64,000 nt of DNA from Streptomyces sp. NBC_01197 (GCF_036010505.1 NZ_CP108569.1:3917001-3981000); one strand, 5' to 3'; shown: positions 40,591-50,470, counted from the stretch's first letter. Translations and numbers: made by a program. Notes: generated from the sequence alone by a model not told the origin.

Positions 40591-40663
40591 AGCGGACGAC
40601 CAGGTTCGAACTGGCGACCTCAACCTTGGCAAGGTTGCGCTCTACCAACTGAGCTACGTCCGC
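40591..40663 (-). tRNA. tRNA-Gly (anticodon GCC), copy 2
   Basis: Same 73 nt as the tRNA-Gly at 36252-36324. The 3' flank including CCTGCTGCTG and the terminator are also conserved between the two copies, so the duplicated block is larger than the tRNA. Confidence 0.95.
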
Positions 40664-40749
40664 AGATTGCATCCGACCGGCTTTCACCGGGCGGTGCGAA
40701 CACCACTCTACCCGACGGTCCGAGTGGACCGGTCCGGAGAGCGATGCAG

Positions 40750-40821
40750 AGCGGGTGACAGGAATTGCACACTGCGCCTTCCCCCTGGAAGGGGGATGTT
40801 CTACTACTGAACTACACCCGC
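40750..40821 (-). tRNA. tRNA-Gly (anticodon TCC)
   Basis: Acceptor stem GCGGGTG/CACCCGC, D-arm GTTCAGTAGTAGAAC, anticodon loop CTTCCAG giving TCC (reads GGA/GGG), T-arm region TGTGCAATTCCTGTCA, which departs from the canonical GTTCGA loop as in other actinobacterial tRNA-Gly(UCC). 72 nt. Confidence 0.9.
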
Positions 40822-40917
40822 ACGCTGCTTCGAACGGGGCCTTTCGGCCTCGCCCTTCGGCGTGCTCCAGACTCTAGCTGACCAGCAGGGGTGGAATGCA
40901 AGTCGGGCACTCCGAGG

Positions 40918-41006
40918 GGGAGTCGGCCAAGAGTCGGCGAGGAGCCGGCCAACGAGTCAGGGAGGAGCCGGCCAAGAGTCGGCGAGGAGCCGACCGCGAG
41001 TCGACC
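40918..41006. repeat. Degenerate 10-11-bp repeats downstream of lsrL
   Basis: Alternating GAGTCGGC and GAGCCGGCC units, roughly eight copies over 90 bp, lie between lsrL and tRNA-Gly(TCC). They are non-coding. A near-identical 33-bp block occurs twice (starting near 40930 and 40973). Confidence 0.7.
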
Positions 41007-41042
41007 CCGGTCGGCCACGCCCGCCGACCGGCCCGGGGCGGG

Positions 41043-41360
41043 TCAGCCGGCCGCGTTGAACGCCTCGTAGACCTTCTTCGGGATGCGACCCCTGGCCGGG
41101 ACTTCCATCTTGTTGGACCGGGCCCAGGCGCGGACCGCCGCCGGGTCGGGTGCCACCGAGGTGTGCCGGTAGGCCTTGCCCGACTTCGACTGCTTTCGAG
41201 CCGCCTCCAGGAACGGTGCCAGTGACTTGCGCAGTTTCTTTGCATTGGCGGTATTCAGGTCGATCTCGTACGACTTCCCGTCGAGACCGAAGGTGACCGT
41301 TTCCGCCGCTTCTCCGCCGTCGATGTCGTCGGAGAGCGTGACCACTACTCGCTGAGCCAC
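41043..41360 (-). CDS. lsrL: Lsr2-like nucleoid-associated protein
   Basis: A 105-residue xenogeneic-silencer homologue. The N-terminal dimerisation domain (about 1-60) reads RVVVTLSDDIDGGEAAETVTFGLDGKSYEIDL. The C-terminal DNA-binding domain (about 68-105) has VRAWARSNKMEVPARGRIPKKVYEAF with the RGR minor-groove hook. Family proteins coat AT-rich and foreign DNA. Position beside purS identifies it as the second Streptomyces paralogue (lsrL) rather than lsr2 itself, from remembered gene order. The upstream region is AT-rich (41440-41640), so autoregulation is plausible. ATG at 41360. Confidence 0.9.
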   Translation of the reverse strand: MAQRVVVTLSDDIDGGEAAETVTFGLDGKSYEIDLNTANAKKLRKSLAPFLEAARKQSKSGKAYRHTSVAPDPAAVRAWARSNKMEVPARGRIPKKVYEAFNAAG

Positions 41361-41723
41361 GGACTTCGGTCCTTTCCTTCGACATCACCGCGCCTGCCCG
41401 GGGTCACGCAGGCGTGCCGCCGTGTTGACGTGCTGTGATGTCGGCCTTACGGCTGATTTTTAGTTACGCCAATTCCTTTGTACAGCGGAAGGCGTCGCAT
41501 TGTGAAGCCCACCCAATTACATGCGCGTGTCCGAGTGCAATCCGGTAGGCGGATTTTTTCGAGGATTTTCCGCCGGTGTTGTCGGTCCGTTGTCGGTCGG
41601 TTGTCGATCCCTTGTCCGGCCCGATATCCGACCGTGATCGGGCCGGTCCGATATCTACCCGCGTAGATTCTGTGGGCAGGTAGTGTGATGGGACCGCCTT
41701 CGCACCACACACCGGGAGTGCCA
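41361..41723. promoter_or_regulatory. AT-rich divergent region lsrL / purS
   Basis: 363 bp without a gene between divergent lsrL and purSQL. 41450-41640 is among the least GC-rich stretches of the window. An inverted repeat ATCTAC-N4-GTAGAT (41653-41668) lies about 55 bp before the purS start and may be a purine-operon control element. The purS ribosome site is GGGAG at 41714. Confidence 0.5.
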
Positions 41724-41975
41724 GTGGCACGCGTCGTAGTCGACGTCATGCTCAAGCCGGAGATCCTCGACCCGCAGGGACAGGCGGTGCAGCGTGCACT
41801 GCCCCGTCTCGGTTTCGATGGAATCGCCGACGTCCGTCAGGGAAAGCGTTTCGAGCTGGAGGTCGATGGGCCGGTTGATGACGCCGCCCTCGCCCGTATC
41901 AACGAGCTCGCCGAAACGTTCCTCGCCAACACCGTCATCGAGAACTTCACCGTGAAGGTGGAGGCAGAGAAGTGA
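41724..41975 (+). CDS. purS: FGAM synthase, PurS subunit
   Basis: An 83-residue small subunit of the three-part FGAM synthetase (PurS-PurQ-PurL) that amidates FGAR to FGAM. The PurS fold is seen in [41 protein letters not shown] and [17 protein letters not shown] start at 41724 gives the conserved length; upstream in-frame codons are not conserved. It overlaps purQ by four bases (GTGA at 41972-41975), so translation is coupled. Confidence 0.95.
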   Translation: MARVVVDVMLKPEILDPQGQAVQRALPRLGFDGIADVRQGKRFELEVDGPVDDAALARINELAETFLANTVIENFTVKVEAEK

Positions 41976-42652
41976 CAGCTCGTATCGGAGTCGTCACCTT
42001 CCCTGGCACGCTCGACGACCGGGACGCTCTGCGCGCCGTGCGGCTGGCGGGCGCCGAACCCGTTTCGCTCTGGCATCGTGACAAGGGCATCCAGCAGGTC
42101 GACGCGGTCGTCCTCGCGGGTGGTTTCTCGTACGGCGACTATTTGCGGGCCGGTGCCATCTCCCGCTTCTCGCCGGTGATGGGGACGATCATCGAGCAGG
42201 CGAAGGCCGGTCTCCCGGTCCTGGGTATCTGCAACGGTTTCCAGATCCTCACCGAGTCGCATTTGCTGCCGGGCGCGATGCTCCGGAACAACCATCTCCA
42301 CTTCATCTGCCGCGATCAGAAGCTGCGCGTCGAGAACGCGGAGACCGCCTGGACCGCCGACTACACCGCCGGCCAGGAGATCTCCGTACCCCTCAAGAAC
42401 ATCGACGGCCGTTACGTGGCCGACGAGCGGGTGCTCGACGAGCTGGAGGCCGAGGGGCGGGTCGCTTTCCGGTATCTCGACGGCAACCCGAACGGTTCGC
42501 TTCGCGACATCGCCGGTGTCACCAACGCCGAAGGCAACGTGGTCGGGCTGATGCCGCACCCCGAGCACGCCGTGGAGCCGCTGATCGGTACGGGGCGTAC
42601 CGACGGCATCGGATTCTTCTCCTCGATCCTGAAGAAGCTGGTCAACGCATGA
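41972..42652 (+). CDS. purQ: FGAM synthase, PurQ glutaminase subunit
   Basis: A 226-residue class I glutamine amidotransferase that feeds ammonia to Pur[22 protein letters not shown], the oxyanion segment [16 protein letters not shown], nucleophile Cys in [13 protein letters not shown], and the His-x-Glu pair in [12 protein letters not shown] complete the triad. Start GTG overlaps purS, stop overlaps purL by ATGA (42649-42652). Confidence 0.96.
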   Translation: MTARIGVVTFPGTLDDRDALRAVRLAGAEPVSLWHRDKGIQQVDAVVLAGGFSYGDYLRAGAISRFSPVMGTIIEQAKAGLPVLGICNGFQILTESHLLPGAMLRNNHLHFICRDQKLRVENAETAWTADYTAGQEISVPLKNIDGRYVADERVLDELEAEGRVAFRYLDGNPNGSLRDIAGVTNAEGNVVGLMPHPEHAVEPLIGTGRTDGIGFFSSILKKLVNA

Positions 42653-44931
42653 CGACTGAACGAAACGAGAGCGCCGCCAAGGGCCGCCTCGACACCGTCA
42701 AGCACGCCGCCGAGACCCCCGAAGCCGAGCAGCCCTGGAAGGAGCTCGGCCTCAAGGAGGACGAGTACGCGCGGATCCGCGAGATCCTCGGCCGCCGTCC
42801 GACCGGCGCCGAGCTCGCCATGTACTCCGTGATGTGGTCCGAGCACTGCTCGTACAAGAGCAGCAAGGTGCACCTCAAGCAGTTCGGCGAGAAGGTCCCC
42901 GTCAACGACGCGATGCTGGTCGGCATCGGCGAGAACGCCGGTGTCGTGGACGTCGGCCAGGGTTACGCGGTCACCTTCAAGGTCGAGTCGCACAACCACC
43001 CCTCGTACATCGAGCCCTACCAGGGCGCGGCGACCGGCGTCGGCGGCATCGTCCGCGACATCCTCGCCATGGGGGCCCGCCCGGTCGCGGTCGTCGACCC
43101 GCTGCGGTTCGGCGCGGCCGACCACCCCGACACCCGGCGGGTACTGCCGGGTGTGGTCGCGGGCATCGGCGGTTACGGCAACTGCCTGGGGCTGCCGAAC
43201 ATCGGCGGCGAGGTCGTCTTCGACGCCTGCTACCAGGGCAATCCGCTGGTCAACGCGGGCTGCATCGGTGTGATGAAGCACGAGGACATCCACCTCGCGA
43301 AGGCTTCCGGCACCGGCAACAAGGTCATCCTGTACGGCGCCCGCACCGGCGGCGACGGCATCGGCGGCGTCTCGGTCCTCGCGTCCGAGACCTTCGAGTC
43401 GACCGGCCCCGCCAAGCGTCCGGCGGTTCAGGTCGGCGACCCCTTCCAGGAGAAGCTCCTCATCGAGTGCACCCTGGAGATCTTCAAGGAGAAGCTGGTC
43501 GCGGGCATTCAGGACCTCGGCGGCGCCGGGCTCTCCTGCGCGACGTCCGAGCTGGCGAGCGCCGGTTCGGGCGGGATGCGCGTCGAGCTGGACACCGTTC
43601 CGCTGCGCGACTCCTCGCTCTCGCCCGAGGAGATCCTCATGAGCGAGTCGCAGGAGCGCATGTGCGCGATCGTCGAGCCGCAGCACGTCGAGCGGTTCAT
43701 GGAGATCTGCGAGAAGTGGGACGTCATCGCCACCGACATCGGTGAGGTGACCGAGGGCTCGCAGCTGGAGATCTTCTGGCACGGCGAGCAGATCGTGGAT
43801 GTGCCGCCGCGTTCGGTCGCCCATGAGGGGCCCACGTACAACCGGCCCTACGCCCGGCCCGAGTGGCAGGACGCCCTCCAGGCCGACGACGCCAACAAGC
43901 TCCCGCGGCCGGCCACTTCGGCCGAGCTGCGCGAGCAGGTCCTGAAGCTCGTCGCGTCGCCGAACCAGGCGTCCAAGGCGTGGATCACCGACCAGTACGA
44001 CCGTTTCGTGCAGGGCAACACGGTGCTCGCGATGCCCGAGGACGCGGGCATGGTCCGGATCGACGAGGAGTCGAATCTGGGCGTGACCATGGCGACCGAC
44101 GGCAACGGCCGGTTCGCGAAGCTCGACCCGTACGCGGGTGCGCAGCTGGCGCTGGCCGAGGCGTACCGCAATGTCGCCACCACCGGTGCCAAGCCGCTGG
44201 CCATCTCCGACTGCCTGAACTTCGGCTCGCCCGAGGACCCCGCCGTCATGTGGCAGTTCGCCGAGGCCACCCGCGGTCTCGCGGACGGCTGCCTGGAGCT
44301 GGGGACGCCGGTCACCGGCGGCAATGTGTCGCTCTACAACCAGACGGGCGACGCGGCCATCCATCCGACGCCGGTCGTCGCGGTGCTCGGTGTGATCGAC
44401 GACGTCAACCGCCGTACGCCGATGGCGTTCGCGGAGGAGGGTCAGCTGCTCTACCTCCTCGGGGACACCCGCGAGGAGCTGGGCGGTTCAGCCTGGTCGC
44501 AGGTGGTCCACGACCACCTCGGCGGGGTGCCGCCCCGGGTCGACCTGGGGCGCGAGAAGCTGCTCGCGGAGATCCTGATCTCGGCGTCGCGCGACGGCAT
44601 GATCGACGCCGCGCACGACCTCTCCGACGGCGGTCTGATCCAGGCGGTCACCGAGTCCTGCCTGCGTGGCGGGAAGGGCGCGCGGCTGATCGTCCCCGAC
44701 GGTCTGTCCGCGTTCACCTTCCTGTTCTCGGAGTCGGCGGGGCGCGCGGTCGTCTCGATTCCGCGCAGCGAGGAGCTCCGCTTCAACGACATGTGCGGGG
44801 CGCGGGGTCTGCCGGTCACCCGTATCGGTGTGGTGGACGGCGAGGAGATCGAGGTCCAGGGCGAGTTCAGCATCGCGCTGAGCGAGCTGAGGAGCGCGCA
44901 CGAGGCCACGGTTCCGGCGCTGTTCGCCTGA
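42649..44931 (+). CDS. purL: FGAM synthase, PurL subunit
   Basis: A 760-residue small-type PurL with ATP- and FGAR-binding domains. Motifs: [87 protein letters not shown] and the second-half [19 protein letters not shown]. It forms a complex with PurS and PurQ. The ATG overlaps purQ. A terminator hairpin follows at 44985-45019. Confidence 0.97.
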   Translation: MTTERNESAAKGRLDTVKHAAETPEAEQPWKELGLKEDEYARIREILGRRPTGAELAMYSVMWSEHCSYKSSKVHLKQFGEKVPVNDAMLVGIGENAGVVDVGQGYAVTFKVESHNHPSYIEPYQGAATGVGGIVRDILAMGARPVAVVDPLRFGAADHPDTRRVLPGVVAGIGGYGNCLGLPNIGGEVVFDACYQGNPLVNAGCIGVMKHEDIHLAKASGTGNKVILYGARTGGDGIGGVSVLASETFESTGPAKRPAVQVGDPFQEKLLIECTLEIFKEKLVAGIQDLGGAGLSCATSELASAGSGGMRVELDTVPLRDSSLSPEEILMSESQERMCAIVEPQHVERFMEICEKWDVIATDIGEVTEGSQLEIFWHGEQIVDVPPRSVAHEGPTYNRPYARPEWQDALQADDANKLPRPATSAELREQVLKLVASPNQASKAWITDQYDRFVQGNTVLAMPEDAGMVRIDEESNLGVTMATDGNGRFAKLDPYAGAQLALAEAYRNVATTGAKPLAISDCLNFGSPEDPAVMWQFAEATRGLADGCLELGTPVTGGNVSLYNQTGDAAIHPTPVVAVLGVIDDVNRRTPMAFAEEGQLLYLLGDTREELGGSAWSQVVHDHLGGVPPRVDLGREKLLAEILISASRDGMIDAAHDLSDGGLIQAVTESCLRGGKGARLIVPDGLSAFTFLFSESAGRAVVSIPRSEELRFNDMCGARGLPVTRIGVVDGEEIEVQGEFSIALSELRSAHEATVPALFA

Positions 44932-44984
44932 GGCCGGTGGTGTGGTGCCCGGGCCTGCGTGACAGTGGGCTTGCATGACGGATC

Positions 44985-45019
44985 GGCCCCCAGGACTCAA
45001 GGCGAGGTCCTGGGGGGCC
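44985..45019. terminator. Bidirectional hairpin between purL and DUF805 gene
   Basis: GGCCCCCAGGAC (44985-44996) pairs with GTCCTGGGGGGCC (45007-45019), loop about 10 nt. It lies between convergent genes. No T-run, as is common in Streptomyces. Confidence 0.8.
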
Positions 45020-45042
45020 GTGCTGTGCTCAGGCCGGCCGGA

Positions 45043-45399
45043 TCAGTAGCCGGCGGCCGCCTTCGGGTCGGGCCCGTGGGCGTTGCTCTGCCGCTCGCCC
45101 TCGGAGGCGAGGAAGACGAGCAGGATGATCCAGCCCACGAGCGGGACGATCACGATGAATATCCAGCCGCCCGACCTGCCGGTGTCGTGCAGGCGGCGCA
45201 CGGTCACGGCGAGCGTCGGCAGCAGGACGGCGAGGCTGTAGAGGCCACTGAGCCAGTTGCTGTCGAGCACAGCCAGGGAAATGATCGCCAGCACGATGCT
45301 GATGATGATGCTGAACAGCGTGAACATCCAGTACTCCTGGCGCCGTGCGCGCCCGCTGAAGCCCACGTAGTTCTTGAGCACATCGAGATACCAGTTCAC
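45043..45399 (-). CDS. DUF805 domain-containing membrane protein
   Basis: A 118-residue inner-membrane protein of the DUF805 family: the N-terminal signature YVGFSGRARRQEYWMFTLF, then four hydrophobic helices (FSIIISIVLAIISLAVL, LYSLAVLLPTLAVTVRRLHDTGRSGGW with the family's RRLHDTGRSGW motif, IFIVIVPLVGWIILLVFLA). Function unknown. ATG at 45399. Convergent with purL. Confidence 0.9.
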   Translation of the reverse strand: MNWYLDVLKNYVGFSGRARRQEYWMFTLFSIIISIVLAIISLAVLDSNWLSGLYSLAVLLPTLAVTVRRLHDTGRSGGWIFIVIVPLVGWIILLVFLASEGERQSNAHGPDPKAAAGY

Positions 45400-45560
45400 T
45401 TCGGTCCCCCCAAAGTCCTGCCGAGCGGCCCGTCTTGGTTGACGTGCCGGACCGCAGAACCTATGTGGCTTGATGTGGACGGGTCAAGGTGCCGTGTGTG
45501 ACGCACAGATGACCGAGCGAGGTCGGGGCGATGTCGGACTCACCCTCTAGGCTCACTTGC

Positions 45561-46352
45561 ATGCCGCCGTCCCAGAAGCGCGCCCGCCGCTACGACTCCG
45601 TCACGACCCGCACCGCTGTGCTGGCCCAGTTCGAGCATGTGCGGAGCGCGGTGACCGACCTCGCGCCCGACCGGCTCGCGCTGCCCACCCGGCTCGGAGA
45701 CTGGACCGTGCGCGAGCTGGCCGCGCATTGCGCCATGGCCGTCGAGAGCATCAGCAGATGTCTCGACCTGGAGCCCCCGGCCGCCCAGGAACTGGCCCTG
45801 CTGGAATGGCCGTTCGCCACCGCCTCGGTCGCTGACCAGATCTCCGACGACGTCAGGGCGCTCGCCGCCGCCTCCAACCTGGAAGAGCTTTTCAGCCGCA
45901 CCGCCGCCCGGATCGCCGAGCGGCTGCCCGGCGCCGACGGCGAGCGGCTGCTCGCCACCCGCGTGGGCGCCATGCGGCTCTGCGACTACCTGGTCTCGCG
46001 CTGTGTGGAACTGGTCGTCCACACCGACGACCTGAACGCGGCCGCCGGGCTGGAGATCCCGTACGACCGCCAGGCCCTGGCCGCCTGTACCCGGCTCCTC
46101 GCGGATGCCCTCGCGGTCAAGGCCCCGGGGGCGTCGACGGAGGTGCGGGTCCCGCCGTACGCCGTCGTCCAGTGCATCGAGGGCCCCCGCCATACCCGCG
46201 GCACCCCGCCCAACGTCGTAGAGACCGACCCGCTCAGCTGGATCCGGCTGGCCACCGGGCGTACGGAGTGGCAGACGGCCGTCGAGGGGGCGAAGGTCGC
46301 GGCGAGTGGCGAGCGCGCCGACCTCTCGGCTCTGCTTCCCGTCATGAGGTGA
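45561..46352 (+). CDS. Maleylpyruvate isomerase-family, mycothiol-type protein
   Basis: A 263-residue cytosolic protein with an N-terminal DinB/MDMPI helical bundle (ARRYDSVTTRTAVLAQFEHV ... LGDWTVRELAAHCAMAVE) and a C-terminal sterol-carrier-like domain (about 165-255, EVRVPPYAVVQCIEG ... DPLSWIRLATGRTEW). The His of ELAAHC and CVELVVHTDDL fit the metal site of mycothiol-dependent enzymes. The substrate is unknown; thiol-dependent isomerase or transferase activity is inferred from family. ATG at 45561. Confidence 0.85.
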   Translation: MPPSQKRARRYDSVTTRTAVLAQFEHVRSAVTDLAPDRLALPTRLGDWTVRELAAHCAMAVESISRCLDLEPPAAQELALLEWPFATASVADQISDDVRALAAASNLEELFSRTAARIAERLPGADGERLLATRVGAMRLCDYLVSRCVELVVHTDDLNAAAGLEIPYDRQALAACTRLLADALAVKAPGASTEVRVPPYAVVQCIEGPRHTRGTPPNVVETDPLSWIRLATGRTEWQTAVEGAKVAASGERADLSALLPVMR

Positions 46353-46453
46353 CATGGGCTGAGAGGCCCTGAGAGGCCCTGGGAGGAGCTGTGGGCGAAG
46401 CTGCTGGGGCGGGGAAGGGGAACCGGACACCCCACCCGCCCCGTCCAACCGCC

Positions 46454-47248
46454 ATGCACACGCAACGTACCGCCGTCGCCGCCCTGGCCCTCTTCACGCT
46501 GGCCGCCTGCGGCACGGAAAAAGGATCGGCGGGTTCGGGTAACCCGGCCGCCCCGGACGTCCCTCTCACCGGGACCGGCTGGACCGTCGACAGCGTCTCG
46601 GCGGGCGGCACCGTACGGAAGGCCCCGGCGGGTGCCGACATCGCATTCGAGAAGGGACGGGTGAACGGCTCGTCCGGCTGCAACCACTTCAGCGCACCGG
46701 TCACCGTCAAGGACGACACCCTCACCGTCGGCGCCGCCACCAGCACGCTCATCGGCTGTCCGAAGAACCTCCAGGGCTACGAGACGGCTCTCCGCAAGAC
46801 ACTCACCGGCAAACTCGCCGTCCACCTCAGCGGCGGGAAGCTCACTCTGCGTACAGAGAGGGGCGACTCCGTGACCCTCACACGGAAGCCCGCGGAGCGG
46901 ACCCCTCCGCTCGTCGGGACGGCGTGGAAGGTGGACGCGCTGACCGACGGCGCGAGCATGTCCACCCTCCCGCGGGGCACGGCGGGGAAGGCCCGGCTGA
47001 CCTTCGGCAAGGACGGATCCGTCCACGGAAACCTGGGCTGCAACAGGGTCAGCGGTATGGCAAAGGTCACGGGGAGCACCGTCACCTTCGGGCCTCTCAC
47101 CACCACCCGCATGATGTGCGGGGCGCCCGCCATGGCCCTGGAGAGGCAGCTGCTCAGGGTGGCGCACGGCCCTGTGCGCTACGGAATCCAGCACCGCGCG
47201 CTCACGCTCACGGCCCATGACGGGACCGGAATCCGCGCCACCGCATAG
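46454..47248 (+). CDS. META domain-containing lipoprotein
   Basis: A 264-residue secreted lipoprotein. The signal peptide ends in a lipobox LAAC (Cys about residue 19). Two META domains follow, each with GTxW and a GCN motif: TGWTVDSV...NGSSGCNHFSA (about 40-145) and GTAWKVDAL...GNLGCNRVSG (about 155-255). META domains resemble HslJ and occur in stress-related envelope proteins. ATG at 46454. The stop is 80 bp before the purF start. Confidence 0.88.
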   Translation: MHTQRTAVAALALFTLAACGTEKGSAGSGNPAAPDVPLTGTGWTVDSVSAGGTVRKAPAGADIAFEKGRVNGSSGCNHFSAPVTVKDDTLTVGAATSTLIGCPKNLQGYETALRKTLTGKLAVHLSGGKLTLRTERGDSVTLTRKPAERTPPLVGTAWKVDALTDGASMSTLPRGTAGKARLTFGKDGSVHGNLGCNRVSGMAKVTGSTVTFGPLTTTRMMCGAPAMALERQLLRVAHGPVRYGIQHRALTLTAHDGTGIRATA

Positions 47249-47327
47249 CGCCGCGTATCGGTCAGAAGGGACGTCCGGGCGGATCCCCAATTCGGACCAG
47301 TGGTCGATCTCGCCTACACTCGGTGGC

Positions 47328-48854
47328 GTGCCTCGTGGTGATGGACGACTCAACCACGACCTGCTCCCCGGAGAGAAAGGCCCCCAGGACGCTTGTGGCG
47401 TCTACGGTGTCTGGGCTCCGGGCGAAGAGGTCGCCAAGCTCACCTATTTCGGACTGTATGCCCTGCAGCACCGTGGACAGGAGTCCGCGGGCATCGCAGT
47501 GAGCAATGGGTCCCAGATCCTGGTCTTCAAGGACATGGGTCTGGTCTCACAAGTCTTCGACGAAACCTCTCTCAGCTCTCTCCAGGGCCATATCGCGGTG
47601 GGTCATGCCCGCTACTCCACCACCGGAGCCTCGGTGTGGGAGAACGCGCAGCCGACCTTCCGTGCCACCGCACACGGATCGATCGCGCTCGGTCACAACG
47701 GCAACCTGGTCAATACGGCCGAGCTGTCCGCGCTGGTCGCCGAGCTGCCCAAGGAGCACGGCCGCTCCACCCAGCTGGCCGCGACCAACGACACCGATCT
47801 GATCACCGCGCTCCTCGCGGGTCAGACGGATGACGACGGCAAGCCCCTGACGATCGAGGAAGCCGCCCCCAAGGTGCTGCCCGCGGTGAAGGGCGCCTTC
47901 TCGCTCGTCTTCATGGATGAGCACACCCTCTACGCGGCCCGCGACCCGCAGGGCATCCGCCCGCTGGTCCTCGGCCGTCTGGAGCGCGGCTGGGTGGTGG
48001 CATCCGAGTCCGCCGCCCTGGACATCTGCGGCGCCTCCTTCGTCCGCGAGGTCGAGCCCGGCGAGCTGATCACCATCGACGAGAACGGTCTGCGTACCGT
48101 TCGATTCGCAGAAGCGAAGCCCAAGGGCTGTGTCTTCGAGTACGTCTATCTGGCGCGCCCCGACACGGACATCGCCGGCCGGAACGTCTACCTCTCGCGG
48201 GTGGAGATGGGCCGGAAGCTGGCCGCCGAAGCTCCGGCGGACGCCGATCTGGTGATAGCGACGCCCGAGTCGGGCACGCCCGCCGCGATCGGTTACGCCG
48301 AGGCCAGCGGGATTCCGTACGGCTCGGGCCTGGTCAAGAACGCCTATGTCGGCCGGACCTTCATCCAGCCGTCCCAGACGATCCGCCAGCTCGGTATCCG
48401 CCTCAAGCTCAACCCGCTCAAGGAAGTCATCCGCGGGAAGCGCCTAGTGGTCGTCGACGACTCGATCGTCCGCGGAAACACCCAGCGCGCCCTGGTCAAG
48501 ATGCTCCGCGAGGCGGGCGCCGCCGAGATCCATATCCGGATCTCCTCTCCGCCCGTGAAGTGGCCGTGCTTCTTCGGCATCGACTTCGCCACCCGGGCCG
48601 AGCTCATCGCCAACGGCATGTCCGTGGACGAGATCGCGACCTCGATGGGCGCCGACTCCCTCTCGTACATCTCCATCGACGGCATGATCGAGGCGACGAC
48701 CATCGACAAGCCGAACCTGTGCGGCGCCTGCTTCGACGGCGTGTACCCGATGGAACTGCCCGACCCCGAGCTGCTCGGCAAACAGCTGCTGGAGACCGAG
48801 CTCGCGGCCGGACCGGCGAGCACCGCCGCCGCCGAAGCGCTCCGTCGCCCGTAA
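47328..48854 (+). CDS. purF: Amidophosphoribosyltransferase
   Basis: A 508-residue enzyme for the first committed step of purine synthesis (PRPP + Gln to phosphoribosylamine). It carries a propeptide ending at the N-terminal nucleophile Cys of DACGVYGVWAPGEE. The Ntn glutaminase domain has LQHRGQESAGI, GHARYSTTG and ALGHNGNLVN. The PRT domain has the PRPP loop RLVVVDDSIVRGNT. Cys residues near the C-terminus (CFFGIDFATR, NLCGACFDG) fit an Fe-S enzyme of the B. subtilis type. GTG at 47328 is preferred because upstream in-frame sequence overlaps the lipoprotein gene. Followed by purM after 32 bp. Confidence 0.96.
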   Translation: MPRGDGRLNHDLLPGEKGPQDACGVYGVWAPGEEVAKLTYFGLYALQHRGQESAGIAVSNGSQILVFKDMGLVSQVFDETSLSSLQGHIAVGHARYSTTGASVWENAQPTFRATAHGSIALGHNGNLVNTAELSALVAELPKEHGRSTQLAATNDTDLITALLAGQTDDDGKPLTIEEAAPKVLPAVKGAFSLVFMDEHTLYAARDPQGIRPLVLGRLERGWVVASESAALDICGASFVREVEPGELITIDENGLRTVRFAEAKPKGCVFEYVYLARPDTDIAGRNVYLSRVEMGRKLAAEAPADADLVIATPESGTPAAIGYAEASGIPYGSGLVKNAYVGRTFIQPSQTIRQLGIRLKLNPLKEVIRGKRLVVVDDSIVRGNTQRALVKMLREAGAAEIHIRISSPPVKWPCFFGIDFATRAELIANGMSVDEIATSMGADSLSYISIDGMIEATTIDKPNLCGACFDGVYPMELPDPELLGKQLLETELAAGPASTAAAEALRRP

Positions 48855-48886
48855 GCCCCGCAGGACGACACGAAAGTCCCAGAACC

Positions 48887-49987
48887 ATGTCTGCTGAATC
48901 TTCCGAGCGCGCTCCGCACCAGGCCGCCGGTGCCAGCTACGCGGCTGCCGGCGTCGACATCGAAGCCGGTGACCGCGCCGTCGAGCTGATGAAGGAGTGG
49001 GTGAAGAAGACGCAGCGCCCGGAGGTCGCGGGCCTCGGCGGCCTCGGCGGATTCGCCGGCCTCTTCGACGCCTCGGCCCTGAAGCGGTACGAGCGGCCGC
49101 TCCTCGCCTCCGCCACCGACGGCGTCGGTACGAAGGTCGACCTCGCCCGCAAGATGGGCGTGTACGACACCATCGGCCACGACCTCGTGGGCATGGTCGT
49201 CGACGATCTGGTCGTCTGCGGTGCCGAGCCGCTCTTCATGACCGACTACATCTGCGTCGGCAAGGTCTTTCCCGAGCGGGTCGCCGCGATCGTGAAGGGC
49301 ATCGCCGAAGGCTGTGTGCTCGCCGGCTGCGCGCTGGTCGGCGGCGAGACCGCCGAACACCCCGGACTCCTCGGCGAGGACGACTTCGACGTCGCGGGCG
49401 CCGGTACGGGTGTGGTCGAGGCGGACCGGCTGCTGGGCCCCGAGCGGATCCGCGAGGGTGACGCCGTCATCGCGATGGCCTCGTCCGGACTTCACTCGAA
49501 CGGGTACTCGCTGGTGCGCCATGTCGTCTTCGACCGGGCCGGCTGGACGCTGGACCGGGAGATCGCGGAGTTCGGCAGGACGCTCGGCGAGGAGCTGCTG
49601 GAGCCGACCAGGATCTACTCGCTGGACTGTCTGGCGCTGACCCGCACGACCGAGGTGCACGGCTTCAGCCACATCACCGGCGGCGGCCTCGCCAACAACC
49701 TGGCCCGGGTGATCCCGGACCACCTGCACGCCACGGTGGACCGTTCGACCTGGACCCCGGGCGCGGTCTTCGACGTCGTCGGCAGGGCCGGACAGGTCGA
49801 GCGCCTGGAGCTTGAGAAGACGCTGAACATGGGGGTCGGCATGATGGCCGTCGTCCCGGCGGAGTCGGTGGACGCAGCGCTGGCGACCTTCGAGGACCGG
49901 GGTCTGGACGCCTGGGTCGCGGGAGAGATCACCGGCCGCGGCGATCACGCCACGGGCGCCGAGCTGACCGGGAACTACGCCAAGTAG
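48887..49987 (+). CDS. purM: Phosphoribosylformylglycinamidine cyclo-ligase (AIR synthase)
   Basis: A 366-residue ATP-dependent cyclase making AIR from FGAM. Motifs: SYAAAGVDIEAGDRAVELM, LASATDGVGTKVDLA, GHDLVGMVVDDLVVCGAEPLFMTDY, GCALVGGETAEHPG and GFSHITGGGLANNLARV. ATG at 48887, 32 bp after purF, so very likely cotranscribed. Homologous to PurL in fold. Confidence 0.97.
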   Translation: MSAESSERAPHQAAGASYAAAGVDIEAGDRAVELMKEWVKKTQRPEVAGLGGLGGFAGLFDASALKRYERPLLASATDGVGTKVDLARKMGVYDTIGHDLVGMVVDDLVVCGAEPLFMTDYICVGKVFPERVAAIVKGIAEGCVLAGCALVGGETAEHPGLLGEDDFDVAGAGTGVVEADRLLGPERIREGDAVIAMASSGLHSNGYSLVRHVVFDRAGWTLDREIAEFGRTLGEELLEPTRIYSLDCLALTRTTEVHGFSHITGGGLANNLARVIPDHLHATVDRSTWTPGAVFDVVGRAGQVERLELEKTLNMGVGMMAVVPAESVDAALATFEDRGLDAWVAGEITGRGDHATGAELTGNYAK

Positions 49988-50218
49988 GCGGCCGGGAACA
50001 GGTCGGGGCCGGGGGACGGGCCGGGACAGGTCGCCGGAGTGCGCACCAGGTCACACGCCGGGTCGGTGCGGACGCGGCTGACCGCCCGTACCGCACCGGC
50101 AGACCGGCGGGCAGTGTGTGGACAGCACTGAACCCGGCCCGTGGCGCAGGCCCTGGACCGGGTCAGTGTGTCAGCGCAGCCGGAGGCCGCGCCGGGAAAT
50201 GCTGTGAGGTGTTGTACG

Positions 50219-50470
50219 TCAAGCGCCGCGGCGCTGAGACGAAGGACCGGACTCGTCGTCCTCGTCCTGATCCTCGTTATAACGATCCGCGTACTGTGCG
50301 TACGGGTCATCTTCCTCTTCGTCGTCCTCGAACGGCTCCGCGTTCGGTGGCTGACTCGTAGGAGATGCGCCCAGCTCATTGGCCAGACGTGACAGGTCCG
50401 TTCCGCCGCTGCTGTACTTCAGCTGGCGGGCGACCTTCGTCTGCTTGGCCTTTGCCCGGCCGCGCCCCAT
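50219..50470 (-). CDS. DUF3073 domain-containing protein
   Basis: An 83-residue basic-then-acidic protein: MGRGRAKAKQTKVARQLKYSSGGTDLSRLANEL followed by a disordered acidic tail (EDDEEEDDPYAQYADRY). This family is nearly universal in actinobacteria. The basic N-terminus suggests RNA or ribosome contact, but function is unknown. ATG at 50470. Gaps on both sides (230 and 279 bp) contain no gene I can support. Confidence 0.92.
   Translation of the reverse strand: MGRGRAKAKQTKVARQLKYSSGGTDLSRLANELGASPTSQPPNAEPFEDDEEEDDPYAQYADRYNEDQDEDDESGPSSQRRGA

Noticed and set aside
42412..44364. 650-codon open frame on the minus strand opposite purL
   Set aside because: Mirror frame created by high third-position GC in purL; composition Arg/Val/Asp/Leu-heavy with no domain, while the plus strand is an unmistakable PurL.
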